This document shows, piece by piece, positions 23,201-33,672 of a stretch of DNA of 64,000 nucleotides. The translations under genes and the position numbers were made by a program. The stretch covers positions 8,274,734 to 8,338,733 of the forward strand of contig NC_133485.1 of NCBI RefSeq assembly GCF_025370935.1, in the 5' to 3' direction. The DNA comes from Choristoneura fumiferana. Lineage: Eukaryota; Arthropoda; Insecta; Lepidoptera; Tortricidae. Within the stretch, counting starts at the first letter, position 1; every line of letters begins with the position of its first letter. The notes beneath the pieces were generated by a model. It did no database searches. It was not told the origin of the DNA and worked only from the letters and a program-made list of their open reading frames with translations.

Positions 23201-24369
23201 AGTCTGAGACATTGTCTAAAATAAAATAAAACAATAAATTTTCTTTTATCTATGTGATGCATTTTATTGGACACAAACTAGATAGAAATATAGCACAATA
23301 TTAGACAGAGAAATGTTTTTTTTAATCCATAACTGCTAAATGTTTAGACAGGCAGATCTTAGTTCTTAGACAATGTTCTCTACTTACATGTGTAGCCTGT
23401 GTTAATAGCAAAGAAGTACTATCTTTCTAGTTGTTTTGTTTTTAGAAGCAGTTTAGCAGCTCCAGACATTATTCCAGCATATAAGCAAAGACAAAAACTA
23501 TATGTTTTTGGCATATTTCTAGAGATATTCCAAATTTTATGTTAATCATTGAATCATTTTAGTCATTGAAGGCAAACTTGAGAAAATATGTAGAATTAAC
23601 TTACGTAAATGATACACCAACTGCTTATCCGAAGCTGGTCTGTAGGCTGAGATGTCAATATCTACGGGATAGGTAATGGACAGCCACCGTTTTTGTGGAT
23701 CTGGGTCACCAGTTAATGCTTTGAACAAACCGGGGATTCCATCGGCAAGTTCCTCCACATATGAAGTTTTGGATAAAGCATTCTGAGTCTCATTTGGTTT
23801 TGGGCACATATCTGAAAAATAGAAAGATATGATGTTGAAAATCAACAGATTCTGCTTTATTATGACATTAAAGATACTGATGACATCCATAATAATGTGA
23901 TTTCCTTATCAGCTTAATTTAATCTCAACATCTGTTGTTTAAAACAATTACAGTGCATGTAACTAGTTACTTCATAATGAGCAAGGTTTTACAAGAGGGA
24001 AGTGCCTTTCGGCATTTGATTTTAAAGGGAACAAAATATAATGTTTGAGCATGTTTCACTAAACCATTAAAATAAGTTTTTTTTTCTTTCCAACCAAATT
24101 TTTTTTTTAATTACCATTTTCTTTCAAACAAAGTATTTGATTAAAAGAAAAAACCATTTACCAACGCAGCTGCAGCATTCACTGTACAAGTAGCTCAAAC
24201 AGTTGAAACAGTCCTTGCAGCACGAACAATCCTTGAGATCGCATTTGCAGGACTGAGTTAACATGCACTTTGACACGACGCTGGCACAAATAGCTTCGTT
24301 ACACGCGAATATTATGGGCAGGGCTAACAAAACAGCCAAAGCCAACACACAAAACGATTTAAGAGCCAT
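17080..24369 (-). CDS. tsg: Twisted gastrulation, complete five-exon gene
   Basis: Secreted BMP-binding protein that works with chordin/Sog and tolloid to modulate Dpp/BMP signalling outside the cell (known for the family). Exons in transcript order: 24369-24162, 23811-23605, 21331-21196, 19737-19669, 17203-17080. All introns are GT-AG, the phases match (1, 1, 2, 2), and the spliced frame is 744 nt, 247 codons plus TAA. The family is usually about 220-250 residues. Residues 1-22 form a signal peptide; then comes the N-terminal cysteine-rich domain (CNEAICASVVSKC, CKDCFNC, CCSC), a variable middle, and the C-terminal cysteine domain (CRASCLSMGA, WFHDGCCECVG, then the invariant-looking YGLNES block) with an acidic tail (DEFDYGEE). 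The motif order matches Drosophila Tsg from recall. Transcription runs away from GCAT, so the two 5' ends face each other. I see no frameshift. Confidence 0.95.
17309..17455. mobile_element. Fold-back MITE in tsg intron 4
   Basis: CCCCCTGTTTCACCATCCAT pairs with ATGGGTGGTGAAACAGCCCC, continuing through TGACGGATAAAT. Near-complete hairpin of ~145 bp. Confidence 0.8.
18245..18348. mobile_element. Short fold-back element in tsg intron 4
   Basis: ACAGACTGACCACCTTATCTG and TTCACAGATAAGTTGGTCAG pair; ~104 bp in total. Confidence 0.7.
18838..19225. repeat. Two abutting dispersed repeats in tsg intron 4
   Basis: 18838-19015 carries ACCCCTGACGCAAAAAGAG and GGACCGATTTCGATGTGG (plus). 19016-19225 carries CGCGACTCCGTCCGCGTTG to TTCGCATTTATAATATTA (minus copy of the 4985 family). 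Confidence 0.7.
19669..19737 (-). CDS. tsg: tsg exon 4: WFHDGCCECVG block
   Basis: A 69-nt exon carrying the most conserved Tsg signature, RWFHDGCCECVG, then CLSYGLNES. It ends in the split arginine codon AG|GTAAGG. The exon is too short to be found without splice reasoning. Confidence 0.93.
19982..20419. repeat. 80-bp minisatellite in tsg intron 3
   Basis: Six head-to-tail units beginning CATGCTGCCAAACTAGAC, starting at 19982, 20044, 20124, 20202, 20278 and 20340. Units 1 and 5 are a 62-bp form lacking AAATTAAGGGTTAATGTA; units 2 and 6 are 80 bp; units 3 and 4 are slightly shortened. Confidence 0.93.
20570..20800 (-). repeat. Dispersed repeat, CCCCCGACGCAAAAAGAGGG family
   Basis: Plus strand AGTTGGAAAACCCCGG, AATACGGCTGAACCGATTTT, CCTCTTTTTGCGTCGGGGGT; opposite orientation to 18838-19015. 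Fragments recur at 35120 and 50915. Confidence 0.7.
21034..21140. mobile_element. MITE with CAGGGCTACTACGAAACTCG ends
   Basis: CAGGGCTACTACGAAACTCG pairs with CGAGCTTCGTAGTAGCCCTG, and inner GAGAGCGAGAGGGAC is typical of the family. It lies in tsg intron 2, just above exon 3. Related copies at 25051 and 25206. Confidence 0.8.
21196..21331 (-). CDS. tsg: tsg exon 3: start of C-terminal Cys domain
   Basis: Encodes the linker (SIEQESEPVSRD) and then the C-terminal module start, NCTIAYMSQCMSSDKC followed by CLSMGANSLR, parallel to CIRANKCRQQCESMGASSYR of fly Tsg. NCT is a potential N-glycosylation site. Donor TTAAG|GTACTT is a weaker match than the other donors. Confidence 0.92.
21410..22679. 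other. tsg intron 2 interior
   Basis: AT-rich intronic sequence with no further repeat or exon that I can support. Confidence 0.6.
22680..22935 (+). mobile_element. tRNA-derived SINE in tsg intron 2
   Basis: Head GCGACCAGATGGCCTAGTGG intact, but the B box region is damaged (CATGTCCGGGCAG). The body GTTCTCGGGTCTTGGG and AT-rich tail match the family. Antisense to tsg. Confidence 0.8.
23605..23811 (-). CDS. tsg: tsg exon 2: end of N-terminal domain and middle region
   Basis: Begins with DMCPKPNE, which closes the N-terminal cysteine module and matches the DMCPK block of fly Tsg. It continues through the divergent middle, where GIPGLFKALT aligns with the conserved EGVPELFDTLT-like segment. Acceptor TTTTTCAG, donor TTTAC|GTAAGT. 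Confidence 0.92.
24162..24369 (-). CDS. tsg: tsg exon 1: signal peptide and N-terminal Cys-rich domain
   Basis: Encodes residues 1-69. The ATG in the context CTGCCATGG opens a hydrophobic signal peptide (MALKSFCVLALAVLLALP). The mature part has 13 cysteines in the family spacing, including KCDLKDCSCCKDC. The donor is GTTG|GTAAAT, phase 1. Confidence 0.94.
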
Positions 24370-24821
24370 GGCAGAAAACGAGTTCCACTTTCAGATACCT
24401 ATCTAAACAATGCCAAGCTTTTAACACTTCAATTTTAGATAAAGTACATCACTTAGAAAACACGTGTTAACTTAATTATACTTTAAGGGCAAATAAACAA
24501 ATTCCGATCTTCCCATTTATCTGCGAAATTGACAGATACGAGACTACATGCGTCTGCGCAACTTGAAGTATGAAATGAAAATAAAATAAAACAAGTTAAA
24601 CAAGGATAGGCTGACGCTTGTTTTTTCGGTTCGTTTGTTAGTGATGTCTCGCTTTAGCTCCAAACGTTATCCAAATGTATGAGAGAGATATAATGATATG
24701 GCCTTGTCCTGTCTAGTTTGATTGACTGCTTGGCTGGCTGTCAACGTCAACGATTGATTGAACAATAGAATGAAAGAATGAATGAAATAGGAGTAAATTG
24801 CCAGTAACAAAAAACCAATGT
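24370..24821 (-). promoter_or_regulatory. tsg 5' flank
   Basis: Immediate upstream region of tsg. No clear TATA box at the expected distance. The core promoter cannot be placed from sequence alone. Confidence 0.3.
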
Positions 24822-24926
24822 TTGAGCCACCTTTAAAACTGCTCCAAAAAAATTTGGCCCTCAAATGTATACAGAATCGGTAATTTTGTATGAAGGGTGG
24901 GCCAAATTTTGCGCCGCTGATTATAG
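24822..24926. mobile_element. Short MITE, AAATTTGGCCCTC family, upstream of tsg
   Basis: AAATTTGGCCCTCAAATGTAT and GGTGGGCCAAATTTTGCGCC pair. The same family is the extra segment in the right GCAT copy at 44905-45096. Confidence 0.65.
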
Positions 24927-25050
24927 TTTAATAAACTAAAATTACGCTTTAAGGTGCGAACATACTATTTAACCCCCGATGCCACACCACGCTTGCAAAC
25001 GCCATCTAATGCGTGTCAGTAGTAATCGGTCCCATATAATTTGTTAAGCT

Positions 25051-25251
25051 CAGTAGGGCTACTATGAAACTCGAAACTCGAAGTTCGTATCGTACCTTCC
25101 CTATCGCTCTAGTATTAAATAGTATAGGTAAGTGTCGGAGGGATCGCACGACACGAACTTCGAGTTTCGTAGTAGCCCTGCAGACTAGGTACTCAGAGAA
25201 TGGGTCAGCAGGGCTACTACGAAACTAGAAACTCGAAGTTCGTGTCGTGCG
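25051..25251. mobile_element. One full and one half MITE of the GGGCTACTACGAAACTCG family
   Basis: 25051-25183 is a complete copy (CAGTAGGGCTACTATGAAAC to GTTTCGTAGTAGCCCTGCAG). 25206-25251 is a left half only. Confidence 0.8.
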
Positions 25252-25703
25252 GCGAAACACTTTTTTATTGCGTTGACTCATACAAGTACTTACCTACTCG
25301 TACTCATGTTATTATTAATTAAGTTACTAGATATTAAAATATTAATAAATAGTACCTAGATTTAGCAAAGCACTGTTTAAGAAGAAACTGAATCTCAATT
25401 GGACTGAACTGAGATAAATTTACTGGGAAAAGGTTCCACGCTTATTCCACAATGGTAGGTACAGTAATTCTTATAATATGCAATAGTTCTAATTGGATAA
25501 TGCTGGATCCGTACTAAAACTTCAATAATGTAGGTAACGCATGCGCTGCGGAAACTCTTCTTAAAGATAGAACAAAAAAAATTATCCACAATATTAAAGA
25601 AAAAACTGCGATACCGCACTACTTTTTTACACTAAAAAAGTTGATAGAAATGCCGACTAAAATCTGATCAGACCATTTTATTCATACCTATTAATCGAAG
25701 AAT

Positions 25704-25944
25704 CGACGACCGGATGGCCGAGTAGTTAGAGAACCTGACTACGAAGCTTAAGGTCCCGGGTTCGAATCCCGGCCGGGGCAGATATTACGAATGTTTGTTC
25801 TCGGGTCTTGGATGTTTAATATGTATTTATCTATATAAGTATGTTTATCCGTTGCCCAGTGTCCAATAGTACAAGCTTTGCTTAGTTTGGGACTAGGTCA
25901 ATTGGTGTCAAGTGTCCCATGATATTTATTTATTATTATTTATA
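25704..25944 (+). mobile_element. tRNA-derived SINE
   Basis: Head CGACCGGATGGCCGAG, B box GGGTTCGAATCCC, body GTTTGTTCTCGGGTCTTGG, AT-rich tail ending TATTTATTATTATTTATA. Same family as the copies near 22680 and 46338. It begins just before the duplicated block. Confidence 0.85.
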
Positions 25945-26448
25945 ATCCTTATCTAAATAAATGATTTCATATTCAAGACTGTTTCAATACCTGTAGATTA
26001 CTTTTTGAATTATTTATTCAAATCGGACGTTCCATTCAAAAGACATTAAGAATATAAAAATACCTATCAATCTAACCAAAAAATGTATTTACGTCGACGC
26101 GCCCCGGCTTCGCGCGGGTCGGGTGTAGTTTTTGGGAAATGGAGACGTGTGTGAAGTGCCCTTTTTAGGGTTCCGTACCCAAAGGGTAAAAACGGGACCC
26201 TATTAATAAGACTCCAATGTCCGTCTGTTTTTCACTAGATCTCGTGAACCGTGATTATCGTATCGCTATAACAATAAATACTAAAAACTGAATTAAGTAA
26301 ATATTTAAGTTCGGCTCCCTACAAACGTGTTTTTTATTCGTTTTAGCTCGATATTAATAACCGCAACAGGTAGACGCTTGAAATATTCACAAAATATTTA
26401 GTTGTACCTATAGGTTCACTATAATAATAAATAATTAAATTAAAATAA

Positions 26449-26690
26449 GCCGTGGTGGCCTAGTGGTTTGACCTATCGCCTCTCAAACAGAGGGTCGTGG
26501 GTTCAAACCCCGGCTCGCACCTCTGAGTTTTTCGAAATTCATGTGCGGAATTACATTTGAAATTTACCACGAGCTTTGCGGTGAAGGAAAACATCGTGAG
26601 GAAACCTGCAACAAACCTGAACCTGAAAAGCAACTATCGGACTGCTTCTGCTTGACATTAATAGTTAATAGCCCGAAGGTAGATATTATA
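26449..26690 (+). mobile_element. Second SINE family, tRNA-like head
   Basis: GCCGTGGTGGCCTAGTGG (A box) and GTGGGTTCAAACCCCGGC (B box), then a body with GAAACATCGTGAGGAAACC. A functional tRNA is unlikely since the acceptor ends do not pair. The right copy lacks the head and keeps only the body from 42189. Confidence 0.75.
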
Positions 26691-26791
26691 TTGCAGGGTT
26701 TTTAGGTTATTTATGGTGGCGTGAGGGAGTCCGGCGGAGCTATAGTGGCAGTAGAGTAAAACAAGATTTTAACTAGGTATATTTTATTCTT

Positions 26792-26844
26792 TTAGGGTTT
26801 CGGAGCCAAAATAGCAAAAATATATATACTTATAGTTTCGCCAT

Positions 26845-26875
<31 letters not shown>

Positions 26876-27705
26876 CGCAGCTTTGCTCAGGGACTATCAA
26901 TGCTAGAAATCTGTAATTTTGCACGAATATATATTATGTGAACTATGCCGACAAAATGGTACAATAAAAATTCAATTTTTTTTTTTTAAGCGTACTTACC
27001 TCCCATAGACGTAAAGTGGGACTAATTTTTTTTTCTCATCCAACCTTGTAGTGTGGGGTATCGTTGGATAGGTCTTTTAAAACCATTAAGGGTTGCTAAA
27101 ACGATTTTTCGATTTAGTGATTTGTTTGCAATAGGACTGGATATGGTAAGAGGAACATTCTATCAGAGGGAGCACGACTATATAATGACCTGCCTGTTGA
27201 AGTTAAAAAGTGTAGGTAATACATTAGGCATGTTTAAAAGTAAACTTAGAGATTATATTAGGTTAAGGTAAATTAGATGTTACGATTAGCTGGAAAATCT
27301 TACTAAAGATATTATTTGTCTAATTTTAAGCTCATTGTAAGTGAGTGAACATTGTTCTTTATGAGTAATAAAGTCTTTAAACCTAAATATTCAATTTTAA
27401 AGTGCAAATTTTCATTACAATCGAGCGTCCCCACTCTAAAATCTAAACCGGTTGGTGGAAAAATTTAAAAAAATTCAGGATGATAGTAAGTATATCAAAC
27501 TTACAAGGAAAACTATAACGGTTAAGTTGGCTTGAAAATTATTAGTAAGTAATTTAAAAGCAAATAGCAGCCTAAGGTATAAAATTTACCTAAACTTGGA
27601 AGATTCCGTATAAAATACGAAATCTTTAGAAAAATATTGCTTATTTTTTTCGTAATGGCTACGGAACCCTATTTTGGGCGTCTCCGACACGCTCTAGGTC
27701 GGTTT
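26792..27705 (+). repeat. Dispersed GGGTTCCG repeat, left copy
   Basis: Starts TTTTAGGGTTTCGGAGCC, GTCTGTCTGT microsatellite, ends CGTAATGGCTACGGAACCC and TCTCCGACACGCTCTAGG. Full element with the nested retroposon tail. Confidence 0.8.
27130..27388 (+). mobile_element. Non-LTR retrotransposon 3' tail nested in a dispersed repeat, left copy
   Basis: Reads NDLPVEVKK-like, then LGMFKSKLRDYI, the usual C-terminus of jockey/CR1-type RTs, then AATAAAGTCTTTAAACCT. It interrupts the GGGTTCCG repeat between TTTGTTTGC and AAATATTCAATTT, which are adjacent in the uninterrupted copy near 9717. Confidence 0.75.
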
Positions 27706-28199
27706 TTATTTTCATCGATTATATTAACTACTCGTAACCTATCGACACATAAGTATTCAACAAAGAAATTTGTAAATAAGTATACACCTAATATAAATAG
27801 GGGTAAACGTCTGTGGTAGGAATCCTATGATTCAGTGCTCACGTTCAGTGTTTAATGATAGTAAATAAAAGTATAGGGACATAGGTACTGATAGCTTTAA
27901 TAAGTTATTACTTATAGCATCAGCATCTGTGCATGTGATCACGTGAGTTACTTCTACTTAGTTATTTGCATGCAATGCAGCCAATGCAACTTGCAGCAGC
28001 CATAACAAACTAGAGTAGGTAGGTACTAAACTTACCTACTCAAAAGATAACGCTAATGTTCGTCTGTGTATCAATCTCAGACGGATCCGCCTCAGACGGA
28101 GGACAAAAGGCAACCGTTCATTGTTAAGTCACTAAGTAATTCGTAGCCGTGTAGCAACGAAAACAAAATTAAACGTAAACAGAAACTTGCGTGACTGGT

Positions 28200-28260
28200 C
28201 TGCTAACAAGACGAGCGGCGCGGGCGCGGGCGCACCGGTGCCGCGCCCCCATTCGACGCT
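28200..28260 (+). promoter_or_regulatory. GC-rich GCAT leader, first copy
   Basis: A GC-rich island (GCGGCGCGGGCGCGGGCGC, then the palindrome GCACCGGTGC) directly before the ATG, in otherwise AT-rich DNA. It is likely the 5' UTR or promoter-proximal region. No TATA box is visible. The same stretch precedes the ATG of the second copy. Confidence 0.4.
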
Positions 28261-28291
28261 ATGGCGCTGCGCTCGCAACTCCTGCGCAAAG

Positions 28292-30529
28292 GTAATCCCA
28301 ATAAAATTCTATTCCTACATAATTTAATTATTAAAAAAAAAACTAGGGGCATAATTCTATCAAAAATAGTGAATGTAGTAGTAAATCTTCAGTCTTGTGT
28401 AGTTAGTAGTAATGTTTTTCAAGTATGATGTCATGAAGGCCAAACATGAAGACATAACTCCTTTTCAATAAGTACGTACCTAGTGTTTTAATATATACCA
28501 GACGTTATCCTTTACAGGAAACGTAATAAAATATGTGAATTTATGTGCGGTTTTTCACAGTGTTCATTATTTAAAGTATCAGCTAAAGCTCTATTTTAAA
28601 GTGTTTGTTTGTTTGTTTTTTATTGCGGTAAAACTACCTGTACAGTTAAAACTTCCGGGATTAAAGCTGGAATTAAAGTAGTACAGTATAGAAAAAAAAT
28701 CGCACTTAGGTAAGTATAGGTCAGTGATTGCATAAAGTCGATCAAGAAAGTGCTCTACCAGATTAGGTATTGTGACGTCAAATTTTATGTAAGTTAAAAT
28801 TATATAAATACAATTATTAAAAAAAACACGACTTTGTGCACATGAAAACAAGAGCGGAGATATTTTTATTGTTTACTCATAATAACCCGTTGATGTAGCC
28901 CCAAAGTAAGCGTTAGCTTAATTTAGAATTACATATTAAAGACACTCAAAACCATTTTAGTAAGCCCAAACACGGTTAGGTTATCTACGTTATTCTGTTT
29001 TGGAAATTCAGCATCTAGATTCCGGCTACATCATTAGATCAGGTCGATGGGACCATATTATTGTATTATCATCAACATTACGTCACAGTTACAAGTACCT
29101 AAGTAAAAATTAGGTCATTACATTCCATTACAAACTTACATGGGCACGGGTACATACGTGGACCTTAATAAATAGGTAAATAAAACCATACAAGCGAGTA
29201 TTGGGCCACGCGCAGTATAGGGTTCTATACTAATATGTGGCCAATATTCTATATTATTATTCATAAATTAGCACTTTAAGCTTATTATTTTGCAAACGGA
29301 CCCTAAACCGAAAAATGGTCTTAGTAAACATAGTGAACCTACAATGTTTTTACATGACCTTTCTAACGATGTACCTATTACAGATTTAGATAAAAATTAC
29401 TAGAAAAATATTAAAGAAAAAATATACAAGAGTTCGGACTACTAACTACTACGGAACCCTAAAGAAACAGCGCATAGGTATTGAGTAAGTTCGATTTAAA
29501 CAATGGGATGGAAAATAATTTGTTGGTTGGCTATTTACCTACCCGCTTTATTGTAATAGTTGCACTTGATAGCGTAAGCGCAGTAAGCAGATAAGGAATA
29601 TTTTAATGATGCATTACCTATGTATGATTTATTTTATTACCAAAATAGTACCAATTTATAAATTTGGTTGTACTACTTAATTATTCAGAATTTAGTACCT
29701 AGTCTAGTCAAGATTCCATCGCAGCGATTACTGGAAATACTCGGCTCTACCTACTCTACATAGAATTCGCATACTACGAAGTTTTTGATAACGTAATGAC
29801 AACATTTCATACCATTTTTGAGAAAAATTAAATAATTCAGGTTTTACGAACTACATTATGGCATTACCTGTATACCTAGTGCCATCCACGAAGACGCGCG
29901 ATTTTGACAAAATTAGAAATTAATGACATTGTAATAAGAACCACGGCACGCGTCATCGTGAATGACTCTACTTATACAATTGTATTTTGTTTGTTTCCTT
30001 TTGTACAATAAAGAGTTTACATACATACGTATATACACCTCTATAGTTATCTTATCTTGCAACTTTTAATTAACATTTAAATCCTCCCGAGCACAAGGTG
30101 ATTTAAACATAAGGTTCCAATAGATGGCATCTTTAATCTTATGTCATTAGCAATAGAGATGATAGCATGGTGTCGTCTATTGGGCATTAGCGTGTCGAGC
30201 GAGCACTCAGACGTTTACCTGAAAGGTCCTTATCAAATAACGTTGCCGTCGGTCCGACATCGCTTCGGTAGCTCAATGGAAATGAATGAGGCTTCACTTC
30301 GCATATTTTCACACCCGTTGCCAAACACGACAATGTAACATATTAGAGGCTCATTGACGTACAACTAACGTGACGGTGTCAGCTAACCTTGAGAGCCTTT
30401 GCAGTAGCTATAATAATACTTACTTAATTGAAAAATTGTTAGAAGATCGCGTAATTTATCGTAAAGTGCTGTGCCCTGGATTTGTAATTTGCTTTAGGTA
30501 GGTACTTATATTTTTAGGTATTTATATAG
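28292..30529 (+). other. GCAT intron 1, left copy
   Basis: Large first intron. Holds no frame with coding features; carries about 150 bp near 29465-29615 that is absent from the right copy. Confidence 0.6.
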
Positions 30530-30662
30530 AAGAGCGACGACGGTAAGATCGCGGGATCGCGGTGGATGCGGAAAGCACAAGTCAAGACAGGTCCGAGTGG
30601 AGAGCCTTGGGGGAGGCCTATGTCCAGCAGTGGACGTTTTTCGGCTGACATGATGATGATGA
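30530..30662 (+). mobile_element. RTE-type 3' fragment, GCAT intron 1, left copy
   Basis: Ends GGCCTATGTCCAGCAGTGG and a TGATGATGATGA tail. Same fragment, with a small internal deletion, at 46230-46330 in the right copy. Confidence 0.8.
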
Positions 30663-31070
30663 CTTATATTTTGCTAGACTCTAGCTAGAGGGAGTAAGCT
30701 AATGATTAGACTTGGTATTTTACATAGTCACATTGCTGCATAAACAACTATTTCGTTAGTAAGATTGACTAGATCAACAGCAGCGATCCACAGATCGATC
30801 GCGATTGATTGGAGTAGAGCGTAGGCAAAAACTGTTTCGTATAATTTTCACTAAATTGCGGGTTTATATATTATAAAATAATCTATAAATTGGCACAAGA
30901 ATGATCCCCTAGTAGTTCATAAATGATCATGCTAATAACAGGAAAAGCTGATGTAATGAACGCGATAGAGCACAAATATTTAAATGCAATTTCTCTGATG
31001 GAATAAAATAAATGTAACAATTAATTAATTACGAGTATTATCGAGTAGGGATAGAGTATCGAATCAGTAG

Positions 31071-31254
31071 GTCCCTTAGTATAATAAGTTTTGGTATAAA
31101 ATACGTCTCGGTCATGTCGCGTTTAAAATCTCAATTTATATGGAAACACGAACAACGCCTAAGCGGAACGTTTAATCTTCATGTTTCCATAAAATTGATT
31201 TTAACGCGAAACGCGATCGAACGTATTTTGTGGGACCGAAAATACACTAAGGCA
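31071..31254. mobile_element. MITE present only in the left copy
   Basis: GTCCCTTAGTATAATAAG and AAAATACACTAAGGCAC ends, with inner AAAATACGT / ACGTATTTTGTGGGACCG. The right copy lacks it near 47005. Confidence 0.75.
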
Positions 31255-31600
31255 CAGAGTCACTAGGGCGGCAAAAATTTAATATCCTATAGGTGAAACT
31301 TAAGTAAAAAAAATACCTCTATGTATAAGTAGTAACGTGTCCGTATAAACAAACTGACATTCCAATTCGAAGAATCACTTAAGCTCCATATTAACACTAG
31401 GACTACCAACAAGGGTATTTTCTTAAGTTTTTCACCTATACTGGCGGCAAATTTATAAATCTGGCTCTGCTTATGTAACAAAGTGTCTTCATTCATTCGC
31501 GAAACTAGAGTAAATACGATCGGGGCACCTTATATACTCTTTGGGCATCTATCATAGTTTATACCCTAGTACATTTTAAATTTAATTCGGATGTCCACAG

Positions 31601-31766
31601 TATTCACAACAAATGGCAACCAAGTTCGGCAGTTACACGAGCTGAAAGGGGCCGAGCGAGCAGGCGTGGCCAGACTGAGGGAAGTTCTCGAAGATCGTCT
31701 ACAGGACATTAAGCGAGCCAAGACCTTCAAACATGAGAGAGTGATCTCATCACCCAGGATACTAAG
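31601..31766 (+). pseudogene. GCAT: GCAT first copy, exon 2 with one-base deletion
   Basis: 166 nt against 167 in the complete copy. The sequence CACCCAGG at 31751 has three C where the other copy has four, shifting the frame eight codons before the exon end. A 37-bp piece just upstream of the acceptor is also missing, but the CCACAG acceptor is kept. Confidence 0.85.
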
Positions 31767-31904
31767 GTAGTAACAGTCGAAATCGTTTGTTTTCTGTCCA
31801 CCGTGGAACGTTCTCACAGTGAGTGCCACAATGATTTTACTTGCCAGGTAATGCGATGTTATTAAACCACACTTCTCGTAAACGATTCCCAAAGTGTGCT
31901 CTGG

Positions 31905-32130
31905 GAGTTGCCAAACTTGTGACAGTGAAACGGCAATAAAGATCTAGAGTGGCGATCACGAACTGGAAAACTCCCAACAAGATGGACCGACGATCTGGTA
32001 AAAAGTAACAGGAGAACCATTTGGCCGCGGGAAGCGCAGCTGCGCAGGACCGATCGTTGTGGAACTCTTTTGGGGAAGCCTCTTTTGACCAGCAGTGGAC
32101 GTTTATCGGCTGATATGATGATGATGATAC
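31905..32130 (+). mobile_element. RTE-type 3' fragment, GCAT intron 2, left copy
   Basis: Contains GATGGACCGACGATCTGG, GACCAGCAGTGGACG and the tail ATGATGATGATGAT. More diverged than the 4605 copy. Confidence 0.75.
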
Positions 32131-33111
32131 TCTTATTAAGTACTTTGACAGTAGAGTCGCGTGACCTTATGGAGGAACCAATTTTGAATAACGGACAATT
32201 AACTCTTTCGGTAAACAAGTAATTTTCTAATTGAAAAATGCCTAAACTTTTCTTAAATAATGACAACAACGGAAAAGGAATCCTAGTTTTATCTTAAACG
32301 TCGAATCACGACTAGCCGACCGCTCCGTATAGAAAATGTAAACATTCAAATGTTTCTATTATAGAAGTAATGCTTACAGAAAAAAACTAAACACCTGAAG
32401 TAAATATTTATAGGTACTGCAGCCGTGAACGTCCAACACTAACATGAAATTATTATCGCTCTATTTCACGTGGATCAGATATCTTAACTGGTCATTTAGT
32501 TACGGGCAATTATTTCATGTTTCCTAAAATGTAGAACTAGCTAGGGTATAGGTAATAGGAGGACTTGATAAATGGTAATGGTATTTACGTTAAATTCCAG
32601 GTGAAGGTGAAGGGAGCGGAAGGTGAATTCCTGAATTTTTGCGCAAATAACTATTTAGGATTATCGGTAAGTAGAAAAGTCCCCACCTACGTAATGCAAT
32701 TAATTTGGGAGTGTTGTTAATTGGTATCATTATACGTGTCAATTACTTAGTTTAAGTAACGTCAGGGTAGCTTGATAGATTTTGTTGTTCTATATCGTTT
32801 TGAAGTGAATTATATTTTTTTTTACTACTTTTTTTTCAACTTGCAATGTTTATCTATACGTTTATTTATTTATACTAGTAAATACCTATACGTTTTAAGA
32901 TCAAACATTTTGTCTAGGTACTTACCTACTTCTAGTGGTCGTAATGAGTTGAAATTTGATACGGATATGAAGTTTGGCTGACAATTCAAGTACTACAATC
33001 AACAAAAATACAGTCAGCCAAAATGGTTGCATCAAAATTTCACTGCAACTATGTTTATGATGAATTTTTACTGTTTTTTAAATATTTTACTCGTAATCAA
33101 TCGCGTCTAGT

Positions 33112-33672
33112 AGAAGATCCGAACTTGAAAAGATCTTCACCGGTCTGATAATAGAATGAATTGTATTAAAAAATAAATTAGTATTTTAGAAAATATATTA
33201 GAAATGATTTTGGTAAAAAATCCTGGACAGGCAATTTTTTTTCATTTGTTTTTAATGATTTTTAATTAAATGCAGACAACCCTATATCAACCTGTTCACA
33301 ATAAAACAGCGCTTACGTTAATATACAATTTTTCTATTATCTAACTAATCAAATGACAGTAACTGGCATCGACATAATAACTGGTAAAGTTTATACCTGG
33401 CAACCCAATAGTTCGTCCAGTAAACAATAGCAAACCCAACGTCTACATATTCTATATGTATTATACTTTTAAGTTAATGTAAAATTGTCTATCTCGGCGA
33501 TGCAACAAAAATTAATTAAAAACATTTTTTTAATAATTAAAAATAGCCTGTCCAGGATTTTTTTAGCAAATCCATTTCTAATATATTTTCTAAAATACTA
33601 AATTTATTATAAAATACATTTCATTATATTATCAGACTGATAAAGATCTTTTCAATTTCGGATCTTAAACTA
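33112..33672. mobile_element. Long fold-back in GCAT intron 3, left copy
   Basis: Arms ~130 bp: AGAAGATCCGAACTTGAAAAG pairs with CTTTTCAATTTCGGATCTT (cited in part), continuing through ATTTTAGAAAATATATTAG and CCTGGACAGGC / GCCTGTCCAGG. Unpaired centre about 300 bp. No frame. Confidence 0.8.

Noticed and set aside
25740..25780. Possible tRNA gene at the second SINE
   Set aside because: Same head recurs with the same body at 22680 and 46338, so it is a SINE family.
26449..26521. Possible tRNA gene
   Set aside because: A and B boxes are present, but the acceptor ends do not pair and a SINE body follows.
30141..30338. Open frame in GCAT intron 1, with a relative at 45778-46038 on the other strand
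   Set aside because: The two haplotypes do not preserve the same frame (indels differ), so it is not under coding constraint.
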